Assembly (NCBI GenBank): GCA_032119595.1
Contig: JAUMBQ010000006.1
Coordinates: forward strand, 1,116,001 to 1,180,000
Direction of reading: 5' to 3'
DNA length: 64,000 nucleotides
Origin: JAGIBJ01 sp032119595
GTDB taxonomy: Bacteria > Actinomycetota > Thermoleophilia > Solirubrobacterales > Solirubrobacteraceae
Shown here: positions 15,732-23,605 of the stretch, piece after piece
Position numbering within the stretch: the stretch's first letter is position 1
How the letters are laid out: each line of letters opens with the position of its first letter
Notes under the pieces: generated by a model
What the model saw: the letters and a program-made list of their open reading frames with translations, nothing else
The model's database searches: none
Told to the model about the DNA's origin: nothing
Translations under genes and position numbers: made by a program

Positions 15732-16742
15732 ATGAGCTGGCGCTGCCCGTACGACCGCTGCGAGGGCAACGGCTTCGTCTACGACGAAGAGAAGAACATC
15801 GCGACCGACTGCGAATGCCGTCCGCAGATGATCGCCCAGAACCGCGCGTCGCGCCTGCGCGCGCGGATCCCGCGCAAGTACGCGAACGTCGATTTCAACA
15901 CGCCGCCGGTCACCGACATGCCGCCCGCGGTCGTGCGCGTCGTCAAGCGCTACGTCGATCAACTTAATGAGCGCCTGAACGAGGGCCGCGGGCTTTGGTT
16001 CGAAGGCCCGCAGGGCACGGGCAAGACGACGCTCGCGATGCTCGTGAGCAAGCACGCGCTCGCCGCGGGCCGGTCGACCGCGATCTACTCGGTGCCCCGG
16101 ATCCTGTCGGAGATGCGCGGCACGTTCGACGACGACGCCGAGTTCGGCTCCATCGAACTCATCGACCGCCTCACCGAGGTCGAGCTGCTGCAGCTCGACG
16201 ACCTCGGCGCCGAACGCACGAGCCCGTGGGTGCTCGAGCAGCTCTACTCGGTGATCAACGCGCGCTACGAAGCCCAGCGCGCCGTGATCGTGACGACCAA
16301 CCTGGGCCGCGAAGAACTCATCGAGCAGGTCGGCGCGCGGACCGTGTCCCGGCTGACGGAGATGTGCGACGTCATCCCGCTGTATGGCGAGGATCGACGG
16401 CTCGCGACGAGCGATCTCGCGTCCCCGTCCAGCAGCCCGCTCGGGCCGCAGTTCGGCCGTCCGGCTCAGCCGGTCGCGCCATCGCTCGGCCGCAGCGCCG
16501 CCCAGCGCGGCGCAGCCTCGCCCTCTGCCCCCGCCACGTGGAGTTCACCGGCGCCCGCCGCGAACCTCGAACCCCCGTCCTGGAGCCGCAGCGCCGCCGG
16601 TGAAGACGAGCGCGTGCTGTGCGAAGACGGCAACCGATACACCGTCGAACGCCCCTCTTGGAGCGACCGTTCGGCGCCGTGGCCGCCCTCCCCTCCGGTC
16701 GGGCTGCAAGGCAGCACCCGTCGCGGGCCCTCCGAACTCTAG
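15732..16742 (+). CDS. DnaC/DnaI-like AAA+ helicase loader
   Basis: This is a predicted ATPase that opens or loads the DnaB ring. The 336-residue product starts with a cysteine cluster (WRCPYDRCEG...TDCECRP, residues 4-30) resembling the DnaI zinc-binding N domain. A DnaC/IstB-type AAA+ core follows: Walker A FEGPQGTGKTTLA near residue 93, Walker B LLQLDDLGAE, sensor-1 IVTTNL and an Arg in RTVSRLTEM. A low-complexity tail of about 110 residues follows. It lies directly after dnaB. TAGCGT ends nine bases before the ATG. IstB transposase helpers share this fold, but no transposase gene is nearby. Confidence 0.82.
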   Translation: MSWRCPYDRCEGNGFVYDEEKNIATDCECRPQMIAQNRASRLRARIPRKYANVDFNTPPVTDMPPAVVRVVKRYVDQLNERLNEGRGLWFEGPQGTGKTTLAMLVSKHALAAGRSTAIYSVPRILSEMRGTFDDDAEFGSIELIDRLTEVELLQLDDLGAERTSPWVLEQLYSVINARYEAQRAVIVTTNLGREELIEQVGARTVSRLTEMCDVIPLYGEDRRLATSDLASPSSSPLGPQFGRPAQPVAPSLGRSAAQRGAASPSAPATWSSPAPAANLEPPSWSRSAAGEDERVLCEDGNRYTVERPSWSDRSAPWPPSPPVGLQGSTRRGPSEL

Positions 16743-16745
16743 AAT
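16740..16745 (+). promoter_or_regulatory. Candidate -10 box of purA
   Basis: TAGAAT ends nine bases before the purA ATG and no Shine-Dalgarno is present, suggesting a leaderless mRNA. The box overlaps the stop codon of the preceding loader gene, so purA can be transcribed on its own. Confidence 0.45.
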
Positions 16746-16754
16746 CGGTCCGAC

Positions 16755-18035
16755 ATGCCAGGCATCGTGATCGTGGGCGCCCAATGGGGCGATGAAGGCA
16801 AGGGCAAGCTTGTCGACCTGATGGCCGAAAAGGCCGATGGCGTCATCCGCTACCAGGGCGGCAACAACGCCGGCCACACGATCGTCCACGGCGACGTGAC
16901 GTGGAAGTTCCACCTGATCCCGTCCGGGATCCTGTACTCCAACAAGCCGTGCATGATCGGCAACGGCGTCGTGATCGACCCGGTCGTGCTGATCGGCGAA
17001 CTCGACGGCCTCAAGAGCCGCGGCGTCGACCTGTCCGGCCTCAAGATCAGCGCCAACGCGCACCTGATCATGCCGTACCACCTGATGCTCGACACGGCTG
17101 GCGAAGCCCGCCTCGGCAAGCTGCAGATCGGCACCACGCGCCGCGGCATCGGCCCGGCCTACATGGACAAGGCCGCACGCCTCGGCATCCGCGTGCAAGA
17201 CCTTCTCGACGAGAAGATCCTGAAGAAGAAGATTGCTGCCGCGCTGGCCCCCAAGAAGGCCCAGTTGCGCGACTGGGAGAAGGATCCGGCCCTGGATCTG
17301 CAGTCGATGACGGAGGAGTACCTCGCGTACGGCAACCGCATCGAGCAGTACATCACCGATACCGCCAAGCTCGTGCACGTCGAGCTCAAGAAGGGCGGCA
17401 CGATCATCTTCGAGGGCGCCCAGGGCGCGATGCTCGACATCGACCACGGCACGTACCCGTTCGTCACGTCGAGCAACCCGATCGCGGGCGCGGCCTGCGT
17501 CGGCGCCGGCGTCGGCCCGCTCGCCATCAACGAGGTCTGGGGCGTCGCCAAGGCGTACGCCACGCGCGTCGGTGCCGGCCCGTTCCCGACCGAACTCGAA
17601 AACGAGTTCGGCGAACAGCTCCGCACCGCCGGCGGCGAATTCGGCACCACGACTGGTCGCCCGCGCCGCACCGGCTGGCTCGACCTCGTCCAGCTCAAGT
17701 ACGCCGCGCGCATCAACGGCTTTTCACACCTCGTCGTCACCAAGCTCGACGTACTCTCCGGCCTCGGCGATCTCAAGCTCTGCACGAGCTACAAGACCAA
17801 CACGGGCGCCGAACTCGACGACTTCCCTTACCACCAGAGCGTCGTCCACCACCTGGAGCCGGTCTACACCACGCTCCCGGGCTGGGACGAGGACCTCACC
17901 AAGGTGCGCAGTGAGTCGGACCTGCCCGACACCGCGCGCGAGTACCTCGCGTTCATCGCGAACTTCGTCGAAGTACCGGTCGCCCTCGTCGGCGTCGGTC
18001 CGGCGCGCGACCAGATCATCGAACTGACGAACTAA
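16755..18035 (+). CDS. purA: Adenylosuccinate synthetase
   Basis: PurA makes adenylosuccinate from IMP, aspartate and GTP, the first step of AMP synthesis. The 426-residue length is canonical. Signatures include the N-terminal P-loop GAQWGDEGKGKLVDL, YQGGNNAGHT (IMP/catalytic His), TRRGIGPAYMDKAARLGIR, FEGAQGAMLDIDHGTYPFVTSSN, and GTTTGRPRRTGW. ATG 16755 gives MPGIVIVGAQWGD. It lies 12 bases after the loader gene on the same strand and probably has its own promoter. Confidence 0.97.
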   Translation: MPGIVIVGAQWGDEGKGKLVDLMAEKADGVIRYQGGNNAGHTIVHGDVTWKFHLIPSGILYSNKPCMIGNGVVIDPVVLIGELDGLKSRGVDLSGLKISANAHLIMPYHLMLDTAGEARLGKLQIGTTRRGIGPAYMDKAARLGIRVQDLLDEKILKKKIAAALAPKKAQLRDWEKDPALDLQSMTEEYLAYGNRIEQYITDTAKLVHVELKKGGTIIFEGAQGAMLDIDHGTYPFVTSSNPIAGAACVGAGVGPLAINEVWGVAKAYATRVGAGPFPTELENEFGEQLRTAGGEFGTTTGRPRRTGWLDLVQLKYAARINGFSHLVVTKLDVLSGLGDLKLCTSYKTNTGAELDDFPYHQSVVHHLEPVYTTLPGWDEDLTKVRSESDLPDTAREYLAFIANFVEVPVALVGVGPARDQIIELTN

Positions 18036-18154
18036 GGCTCCGCCCGCGTCGTCCCGCGGGCGGCGTCCATGCCTACGTTCGGTCCTGGTGACCGGCGCTG
18101 ACGACCAGTGAATGCGCGCCGAGTCCGCGGCGCCCTGGACGCTTCGCGCGCCCC

Positions 18155-18481
18155 TCAGCTCGCCAAGCCGCTCAGCACCATCAATCGCTCGAGGTCGCAC
18201 GAGTCCGGCGGATGCAATTCCTGCACCGGCGCCCCCGCCTCATCGCGGATCGAGACCGTCACGCGCTCGGAACCACCGAGCTCGAAGGCCACTCTCAGGC
18301 CCGCATCTTCGAGGCGATCGCAGAGACGCGCCGCCTCTGCGATCTCCTCGTAGAGTCGGTCCCTGGCCAGGGCGTCCGCTGGGTCGTCCTGCAGCTGACG
18401 TCCGGTGGTAAGACCGCCGTCCAGTACGCGCAATGCGCTCACGTGCTGGGTTTCCTTTGTGGGTGAAGTGAATCCGGTCAT
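18155..18481 (-). CDS. FlaG-like protein
   Basis: The 108-residue product has a C-terminal part resembling FlaG: LRVAFELGGSERVTVSIRDEAGAPVQELHPPDSCDLERL matches the pattern of a strand pair followed by TGEVIRQIPPEE-like residues. FlaG proteins affect flagellar filament length in Pseudomonas and Vibrio. ATG 18481 is chosen because a GGGGGGA ribosome site precedes it; frames further upstream lack a good site. It is divergent from a FliA/WhiG-type sigma factor, which fits a flagellar role. The family match is by eye and distant. Confidence 0.5.
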   Translation of the reverse strand: MTGFTSPTKETQHVSALRVLDGGLTTGRQLQDDPADALARDRLYEEIAEAARLCDRLEDAGLRVAFELGGSERVTVSIRDEAGAPVQELHPPDSCDLERLMVLSGLAS

Positions 18482-18547
18482 TTGTCCCCCCGGGTCGTCC
18501 GTGACCCGGTCATCCCTTCCAGCGTCCTGCCGGTCGGTCTGCTCCAA

Positions 18548-18575
18548 AGTTCGGTGCGACGAACGCCCAACTTGA
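18548..18575 (-). promoter_or_regulatory. Weak FliA/WhiG-type promoter candidate
   Basis: On the reverse strand TCAA is followed 16 bases later by ACCGAACT, compared with the consensus TAAA-N15/16-GCCGATAA. Three of four -35 and four of eight -10 bases match. It lies about 67 bases before the FlaG-like start. The 351-base gap 18482-18832 otherwise holds no gene. Confidence 0.2.
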
Positions 18576-18832
18576 AGCTGCTCGACATTCGGCGTCGGTC
18601 ACCCCGGACGAGTGTCCACGTACACCGTTACAGCCCGGACGTCCGTCTAGTCGCGGAAGGTTCGTCCGATCGGGAGCCGAAGCCGTCCCACGACGACGAC
18701 CGGCGGCACTGGACGTTCGTCGTATTTTTCCCGTATGTGCTCTCGCGCACGGGGAGTAGCGTCGAAAGGACTCATACCTCCGGTCGTCCCCGGGTCCCAG
18801 TTCCCAGTCCAGTCCAGTCAGTCGAGTTACCC

Positions 18833-19639
18833 ATGGCTTCACCTGCAGTTCGTCGCGACAGCGACGCCACTCTCCGCCTTTGGAACGAGTACAAGCGCAC
18901 CGGCAACGCCGCGACGCGCGACCGCATCGTTCTGACCTTTGCCCCGCTCGTGAAGTACATCGTGTACCGCAAGGTCCGCGAGATGCCGGCCCGCTGCGAC
19001 GTCGACGACTTCATCTCGGTCGGCCTGGAAGCGCTCATGCGCTCGATCGACCGCTTCGACCCGACCAAGGGCGCGACCCTTGAGCAGTACGCCTGGACCC
19101 GCATCCACGGCGCCGTCCTCGACGAGCTTCGCCGCAACGACTGGGCCCCGCGCTCGGTGCGCCGCTGGGAGCGCGACATCGAGAAGGCCGGCGAGGAGTT
19201 CACCGCGCTCCACGGCCGCCATCCCACGGAGGACGAGCTCTGCGAAGCCCTTCACTGTGAGAAGAAGGAGCTGCGCCAGCGCGCCCAGGAGATCTCCCGC
19301 TCCGACGTGACGAGCCTCAACACGCTCGTCGTCGGCGAAGAGGAGACGTCGATCGAGCGCATCGACACCCTTCCGTGCTCCGACCGCCGCCTCGACCCGG
19401 AGCACCAGGCCGGCGTCACCGCCGGCAAGGAGCGCTTCCGCCAGGCGTTCGCCGAACTCTCCCAGCGTGAGCGCGAAGTCGTCGTGCTGCTCTACGTGAA
19501 GGGCATGACCCTCGCGGAGATCGGCTCGATTCTCGGCGTGTCCGAGAGCCGCGTCTGCCAGATCCACACGCAGCTCAAGAAGCGCCTGCGTGCGACCCTC
19601 AACGATGACGCCGCCATGATGCAGCTCGTCGCCGCCTAA
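18833..19639 (+). CDS. FliA/WhiG-type sigma factor
   Basis: This alternative sigma factor of the sigma-28 group directs RNA polymerase to flagellar or developmental promoters. The 268-residue protein has region 2 (LVKYIVYRKVREMPARCDVDDFISVGLEALMRSIDRFDPTKGATLEQYAWTRIHGAVLDELR), region 3 (PRSVRRWERDIEKAGEEFTALHGRHPTEDEL) and region 4 (ELSQREREVVVLLYVKGMTLAEIGSILGVSESRVCQIH). RNDWAPRSVR at the 2/3 junction is typical of FliA/WhiG. ATG 18833 begins MASPAVRR. In motile relatives it would serve flagella; WhiG controls sporulation in Streptomyces. The divergent FlaG-like gene favours the flagellar reading. Confidence 0.9.
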   Translation: MASPAVRRDSDATLRLWNEYKRTGNAATRDRIVLTFAPLVKYIVYRKVREMPARCDVDDFISVGLEALMRSIDRFDPTKGATLEQYAWTRIHGAVLDELRRNDWAPRSVRRWERDIEKAGEEFTALHGRHPTEDELCEALHCEKKELRQRAQEISRSDVTSLNTLVVGEEETSIERIDTLPCSDRRLDPEHQAGVTAGKERFRQAFAELSQREREVVVLLYVKGMTLAEIGSILGVSESRVCQIHTQLKKRLRATLNDDAAMMQLVAA

Positions 19640-19801
19640 CACCTTCCGCTCAGTACCGGCCCTCGGGCCAGGCTGATCCCGGCTCACTCCCCCCGAGCTC
19701 GCAAACCGCCCGCGCCACCGCGCGGGCGTTGCGCGTTCTTGGGCCGAGCGGATCCGTCCAGCGGCGCGCAGACAGCGATCCAGCGCATTACCGTCACGAG
19801 C

Positions 19802-20650
19802 ATGCAGGCCCGCCGACTCCTTCTGACCCTGGCCGCGATCGCGACGCTCGTCGCGGCCGGGTCGGTGCCAGCGCCGGCCAAGGCTGCCACGCGCAACCTC
19901 ACGGTCGCGGTTCCCAAGCGGCTCTTCACGTACCGCGCCTTTGCGGTGGTGTGGAAGGGCGACACGGGGCCGAGCGAGCGCTTCGGCGGCGGGTTTGCCG
20001 TGCGCAACCGGTTCCTGCGCGGCACGCGCGCCTGCCCAGCGGGCGGCGAGGCCAAGGCGAGCCTGATCGCCAGCGAAGCCGGCTCTGCGAACGTGTTCCA
20101 CGACGGCGCGTTCCGCGGTGCCGAGCAGACCTACTTCAAGAAGGCCGGAACCGTTCGCCTCTGCAGCTACCTGACCAAGGCGGGGGCCGTCGGGGTCTAC
20201 GAACTGCTTTACACCAAGACCTTCGCGGTGAAGTCGCTGCCCAAGACGGCCAAACGCAAGATCAAGAGCGAGCCGCTGACCGACGGGACCTACACCGCGA
20301 CCGGATCGAGCGTGTTCGGCGGCCTGGCCGGGGCGTCGCTGACGTTCGTCGTAGCTGGTCGCAAGGTCGTGTCGGTCACGGCCACCGGGATTCCAAACAC
20401 CGGCTGCACCACCGAGGTCCCGTCGCCGACGAAGATCCCGGATGCCTTCACGTCTCAGGTCGCCGAGGCTGGCAGCACCAACGCAATCCTCGGCATCCGC
20501 ATCTTCGCCCGCTTCACCGCCACCGAGCCAGCGAGCTCCGTCAGCCTCGTCGCCGGCGCGCGCTCACGCACCGAGATCCACGGGACGGTCACCGCCGACA
20601 GCGCCGACGCGTCCTGCCGCGGCGGCTACGGCTTCGTCGCCAAACGATAG
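19802..20650 (+). CDS. Secreted four-cysteine protein, paralogue A
   Basis: The 282-residue protein starts with a signal peptide (MQARRLLLTLAAIATLVAAG, cleavage near AKA-ATR). No known family is recognised. It shares its whole mature length with the gene at 21667: WKGDTGP near residue 40, RACPAGG, NVFHDGAFRGAEQTYF, RLCSY, VSVTATGIPNTGC and the end SCRGGYGFVAKR. Exactly four cysteines in the mature protein match those of the paralogue, implying two conserved disulfides. TACCGT ends seven bases before the ATG. It is convergent with the membrane regulator gene at 20728. Confidence 0.75.
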   Translation: MQARRLLLTLAAIATLVAAGSVPAPAKAATRNLTVAVPKRLFTYRAFAVVWKGDTGPSERFGGGFAVRNRFLRGTRACPAGGEAKASLIASEAGSANVFHDGAFRGAEQTYFKKAGTVRLCSYLTKAGAVGVYELLYTKTFAVKSLPKTAKRKIKSEPLTDGTYTATGSSVFGGLAGASLTFVVAGRKVVSVTATGIPNTGCTTEVPSPTKIPDAFTSQVAEAGSTNAILGIRIFARFTATEPASSVSLVAGARSRTEIHGTVTADSADASCRGGYGFVAKR

Positions 20651-20727
20651 GCGGCAGGGGCGCTGCCGAAGCCCCCGAAGGGCGCGGGCAACTTGGTCGA
20701 CTGGAAAGCGTCACCTGCGCCAGCCGC

Positions 20728-21507
20728 CTAGGCGCGCTCGAGCGCTCTCAGGTGCTTCTTGAACGCTCGGCGGCCGCGGCGGGTGAAGCCGAGGATGGGT
20801 CGGCCCTCGGGGTCGCGATGGAGCTTGCGCGCGAGGCGCACCTCCAGCAACGCTGGCGCGACGTCCACCCAGACGTCCGGAGGAAGGCCGAGGCGATCGG
20901 CCAGCACATCCGGTTTGACGCGAGCCGAGAGGATCAGGGCAGCGCCGAGCTGCAGGGCCGGTGTCGACGCGAACGGGCCCAGTGCAGCCCTCGGCTCCAG
21001 GATGAGTGGACTGGGCGACCGACGCCGGCGGTCGAACGAGGCGGCCCACCGCGCCTTGCCCCATAGGTGAACGGCGGCGGCAGCGAAGCCGAGCGGCAAG
21101 CCAATCCACCACACGTCCGTCGCGCGGGTGGCGTAGTTGGTGCCGACCATCACGACCACCAGATTCACCGCGCCGACGTACTGCGGGTTGCCGGCTCGCG
21201 GCATCCTGCGCGGCGCGATGTGCAGCCCTGCGGCGTGCTCGCGTCCACGCTCAGCCACCAACCCACTAACCGCCAGCGCTACAAACGCGAGGATTACCGC
21301 GAGGCCCGCCGAGCGCGGACCCACCTCGCGAAGGACGTCGCTCCCGAGCAGCATCAGGAAGACCGGGAAGAGCCACACCCGCACCCACGACACCCGCGGG
21401 TTGGCCGCAACGAGCAGATCGCGGATCCCGCGCTGGGTCTCGTCGACGATCGCGAGGGCCGCTGCCGGTCCCGGTGCCACGCTCGGGGCATCAGGCACCG
21501 TCTCCAC
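20728..21507 (-). CDS. Membrane protein fused to a winged-helix domain
   Basis: The 259-residue product has four predicted membrane helices in its first 150 residues (VWLFPVFLMLLGSDVL; AGLAVILAFVALAVSGLVA; AVNLVVVMVGTNYA; WWIGLPLGFAAAAVHLWG). A cytoplasmic linker and a C-terminal winged-helix-like region (ALQLGAALILSARVKPDVLADRLGLPPDVW...FTRRGRRAFKKHLRALE) follow. Both halves resemble the separate proteins at 23090 (membrane) and 22809 (winged helix), so it looks like a fused version of that module. GTG 21507 is supported by TACGGT ending seven bases upstream. It is divergent from secreted paralogue B. Confidence 0.7.
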   Translation of the reverse strand: METVPDAPSVAPGPAAALAIVDETQRGIRDLLVAANPRVSWVRVWLFPVFLMLLGSDVLREVGPRSAGLAVILAFVALAVSGLVAERGREHAAGLHIAPRRMPRAGNPQYVGAVNLVVVMVGTNYATRATDVWWIGLPLGFAAAAVHLWGKARWAASFDRRRRSPSPLILEPRAALGPFASTPALQLGAALILSARVKPDVLADRLGLPPDVWVDVAPALLEVRLARKLHRDPEGRPILGFTRRGRRAFKKHLRALERA

Positions 21508-21512
21508 GCAAC

Positions 21513-21533
21513 GGACCGTACCGGCCGGACCGT
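21513..21533. promoter_or_regulatory. Direct repeat over the fused-regulator promoter
   Basis: GGACCGT occurs at 21513-21519 and 21527-21533, a 14-base period. The first copy overlaps the candidate reverse-strand -10 box TACGGT (21520-21515). It lies in the 159-base divergent gap to secreted paralogue B and could be a regulator site. Confidence 0.3.
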
Positions 21534-21666
21534 TCCGCAGACCTGCGACTCGCGGAACCCGTCGCGCGCCGCGCGGTGGAGCATCACCACCCCGACGCTC
21601 GGGCCACCACGACCCCGACCAGGCGTGGCCCATCACCGGGCACGGTCGTTCACTTAGGGTTGGCGC

Positions 21667-22494
21667 ATGACTGCTCGCCGCTTGATTCCGCTGCTCGCCA
21701 TCGCCGTCGCCATGCCAGCCCTCCCCGCTGCCGCGAGCGCGCGCGGGCTGTCGGTGTCGCTGCCGAAATCGATCACCCAGAACCGCTCGTTCGCGTACAC
21801 GTGGGAGGGCGACACCGGTCCGACCCCCGAGATCGGCGGCGGCTCGATCGTGCGCGTGATCTTCGTGCGCGGCAAGAAGGCCTGCCCGGCCAACGCGGAG
21901 ACCAGCGCCTCGACGATCGCGGCCGTCGGCGGCAGCGACAATGTCTTCCATGCCGGCAGCTTCCGCGGCGCCGACCAGGTCTACATCAGCACCTCTGGCA
22001 CGGTGCGCGTGTGCGGCTACATCAGCACGCCGGGCACGATCGAGACGTACGAGAAGCTCTTCACCAAGACGCTGCGCGTCAAGGCGCTCCCGAGGCGCGC
22101 CAAGTACGACTTCAACGCCGACCGCCTCAAGGACGGCACCTACAAGGCCGGCCCCGGCGACATCCTCGGCGGCACGCCGGAGAGTTCCCTCACGTTCGTC
22201 GTGGCGAAGGCCGTCGTGGTGTCGGTGACGGCCACCGGCATTCCGAACACGGCCTGCTCGGCGAGCTTCCCGACGCAGACGCCCATCGCCCCGACGGTCA
22301 CGAGCAGCACGCCCGAGTTCTCGCCGAACCGCATCATCGGCGAGTCGATCGGCGCGAACTTCACCGCGCCGACGGGCAACGTGTCGCTGCAGGCGGGCGC
22401 CAAGTCGTCCAAGGCGATCCACGGGTCGCTCACCGAAGACAGCGTCGACGGCTCGTGCCGCGGCGGCTTCGGCTTCATCGCCAAGCGCTCCTAG
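21667..22494 (+). CDS. Secreted four-cysteine protein, paralogue B
   Basis: The 275-residue protein has a signal peptide (MTARRLIPLLAIAVAMPALPAAASA) and aligns end to end with the gene at 19802. Shared blocks are WEGDTGP, KACPAN, NVFHAGSFRGADQVYI, RVCGYI, VSVTATGIPNTAC and the end SCRGGFGFIAKR. The four mature cysteines coincide. No known domain is recognised; extracytoplasmic beta-rich binding is a guess. TAGGGT ends six bases before the ATG, without a Shine-Dalgarno. A strong terminator follows the stop. Confidence 0.75.
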   Translation: MTARRLIPLLAIAVAMPALPAAASARGLSVSLPKSITQNRSFAYTWEGDTGPTPEIGGGSIVRVIFVRGKKACPANAETSASTIAAVGGSDNVFHAGSFRGADQVYISTSGTVRVCGYISTPGTIETYEKLFTKTLRVKALPRRAKYDFNADRLKDGTYKAGPGDILGGTPESSLTFVVAKAVVVSVTATGIPNTACSASFPTQTPIAPTVTSSTPEFSPNRIIGESIGANFTAPTGNVSLQAGAKSSKAIHGSLTEDSVDGSCRGGFGFIAKRS

Positions 22495-22506
22495 GACTCC
22501 CCCACA

Positions 22507-22545
22507 GGTCGAGCGGCCCGGCACTGAGGACCGGGCCGCTCGACC
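22507..22545 (+). terminator. Terminator after secreted paralogue B
   Basis: A perfect 15-bp stem (22507-22521 with 22531-22545) with a nine-base loop lies 12 bases after the stop, followed by gccggtttcc. The 263 bases to the next gene contain no supported gene; a 37-codon reverse frame there (VRIDVTVKLADGRTM) lacks a ribosome site. Confidence 0.8.
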
Positions 22546-22808
22546 GCCGGTTTCCGTTCAGCAGGGCGGTCCGTCCGTCGCGGGGCGCGAGGTCCGCTCG
22601 GTCATCGTGCGGCCGTCGGCCAGTTTCACCGTCACGTCGATGCGCACAGGATCGCCAGCGCCTGGGATCACGACCGGGTCGTGGTCATCGGCCGGGGTCG
22701 GCGGTTCATGAGCGCGCTAGGCCGCTCCCCGGTGGCTGCGCCGTAGGAGTCTGCCCACGCTCTCATAGTGGGCCGCAGGCGAGGCTCCAGCCGGGCGCCC
22801 CTCGACGT

Positions 22809-23093
22809 TCAGGTGCCGTCGATCACAGCCCGCAAGGCCGCGATGTGCTCGCGATAGGCGGCCAAGCCCTCGTTGGTTAGCGAGAGCCACGTCGTCCGGC
22901 GCCCACTGAGGACGGACTTCCGCGACTTCGCGTACCCCGCCTCCACCAGCGCAGCGACATGTTTGGACAAGACGGAGTCACTCACTTGGAGTTCTTCGCG
23001 GGCCTTCACGAACTCTAGCTCGTTGAGCACTGCGAGCATGGCCGCCAGGCGCAGGCGCGCGGGCGGATGGATCAGCGGGTCTAGACCTGTCAC
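22809..23093 (-). CDS. Winged-helix transcriptional regulator
   Basis: The 94-residue product is a compact MarR/ArsR-like winged helix. LRLAAMLAVLNELEFVKAREEL forms the first helices, VSDSVLSKHVAALVEAGYAKSRKS the recognition region, and GRRTTWLSLTNEGLAAYREHIAALR the wing and last helix. GTG 23093 overlaps the stop of the upstream membrane gene by four bases (GTGA), indicating coupled translation. Two 17-bp palindromes over the operon promoter are likely operators, so autorepression is inferred. Such pairs of small winged-helix and four-helix membrane proteins recur in actinobacteria. Confidence 0.85.
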   Translation of the reverse strand: MTGLDPLIHPPARLRLAAMLAVLNELEFVKAREELQVSDSVLSKHVAALVEAGYAKSRKSVLSGRRTTWLSLTNEGLAAYREHIAALRAVIDGT

Positions 23094-23569
23094 GCCTGTC
23101 CTCGGAAAGCGGTCAGCCAGCGCCTGGCGTAGGCGACCTGGATCGCTGCACCGACTGGCGCCACGATCACACCGAGCCACCACGCTCCGGTGTCGTCGGC
23201 GATGCCGGAAACGGCAATAGAGAGTGCGCCCATCGACCCGATCATCAGCAGACTCAGTCCCGAGCCTGGACCCCGGAAGGCATGCACGCGGATTCCGTTT
23301 CGGGCCTGAAAGCCCGCGGCCGAGACGGCAGCCGTGACGACCGCGCAGAAGCCGATCGCGCCAAACACGACCGTGACGACCCTCGGGGCCGCCCCCGACC
23401 CAACACCCGCGAGCAGCATCAACCCCGCGCCCATGAACGCAACAAGCGGAAGGTACGCCTTGGGGTAGACCACGCTCTCGACCATGCTGCGGCGCGCCAG
23501 CGTCGCAGCATCAAGCGCATCCGCAGCCGTTGTGGGATCGGGGGTCGGCCGGCTGCGGTGACTTTCCAT
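23090..23569 (-). CDS. Four-helix membrane protein of the regulator pair
   Basis: The 159-residue protein has four predicted membrane helices (AYLPLVAFMGAGLMLLAGV; TVVFGAIGFCAVVTAAVSAAG; LSLLMIGSMGALSIAVSG; AWWLGVIVAPVGAAIQVAYA). No enzyme motif is seen. It probably senses a signal or restrains the coupled winged-helix protein. ATG 23569 is chosen over 23581 because TATGCT ends seven bases upstream of it, the leaderless pattern seen across the window. Its last helix (DDTGAWWLGV...ARRWLTAFR) resembles that of the fused protein at 20728. Confidence 0.75.
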   Translation of the reverse strand: MESHRSRPTPDPTTAADALDAATLARRSMVESVVYPKAYLPLVAFMGAGLMLLAGVGSGAAPRVVTVVFGAIGFCAVVTAAVSAAGFQARNGIRVHAFRGPGSGLSLLMIGSMGALSIAVSGIADDTGAWWLGVIVAPVGAAIQVAYARRWLTAFRGQA

Positions 23570-23578
23570 ATTGGAAAG
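23562..23578. promoter_or_regulatory. Operator palindrome 1 of the membrane/winged-helix operon
   Basis: CTTTCC-atatt-GGAAAG is a 17-bp palindrome with six-base arms. It covers the downstream end of the candidate -10 box, the expected transcription start and the ATG. Bound protein there would block initiation. Confidence 0.75.
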
Positions 23579-23605
23579 CATAGCCGATACTTTCCGATTT
23601 GGAAA
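23577..23605 (-). promoter_or_regulatory. Candidate promoter of the membrane/winged-helix operon
   Basis: On the reverse strand TTTCCA (23605-23600) and TATGCT (23582-23577) are separated by exactly 17 bases. The -10 ends seven bases before the ATG at 23569. Operator 2 covers the -35 and operator 1 covers the start. Confidence 0.55.

Noticed and set aside
22598..22711. 37-codon reverse frame with VRIDVTVKLADGRTMTERTS
   Set aside because: Protein-like wording but no Shine-Dalgarno or -10 box at the right place and a stop shortly upstream; possibly a gene remnant, not supported.
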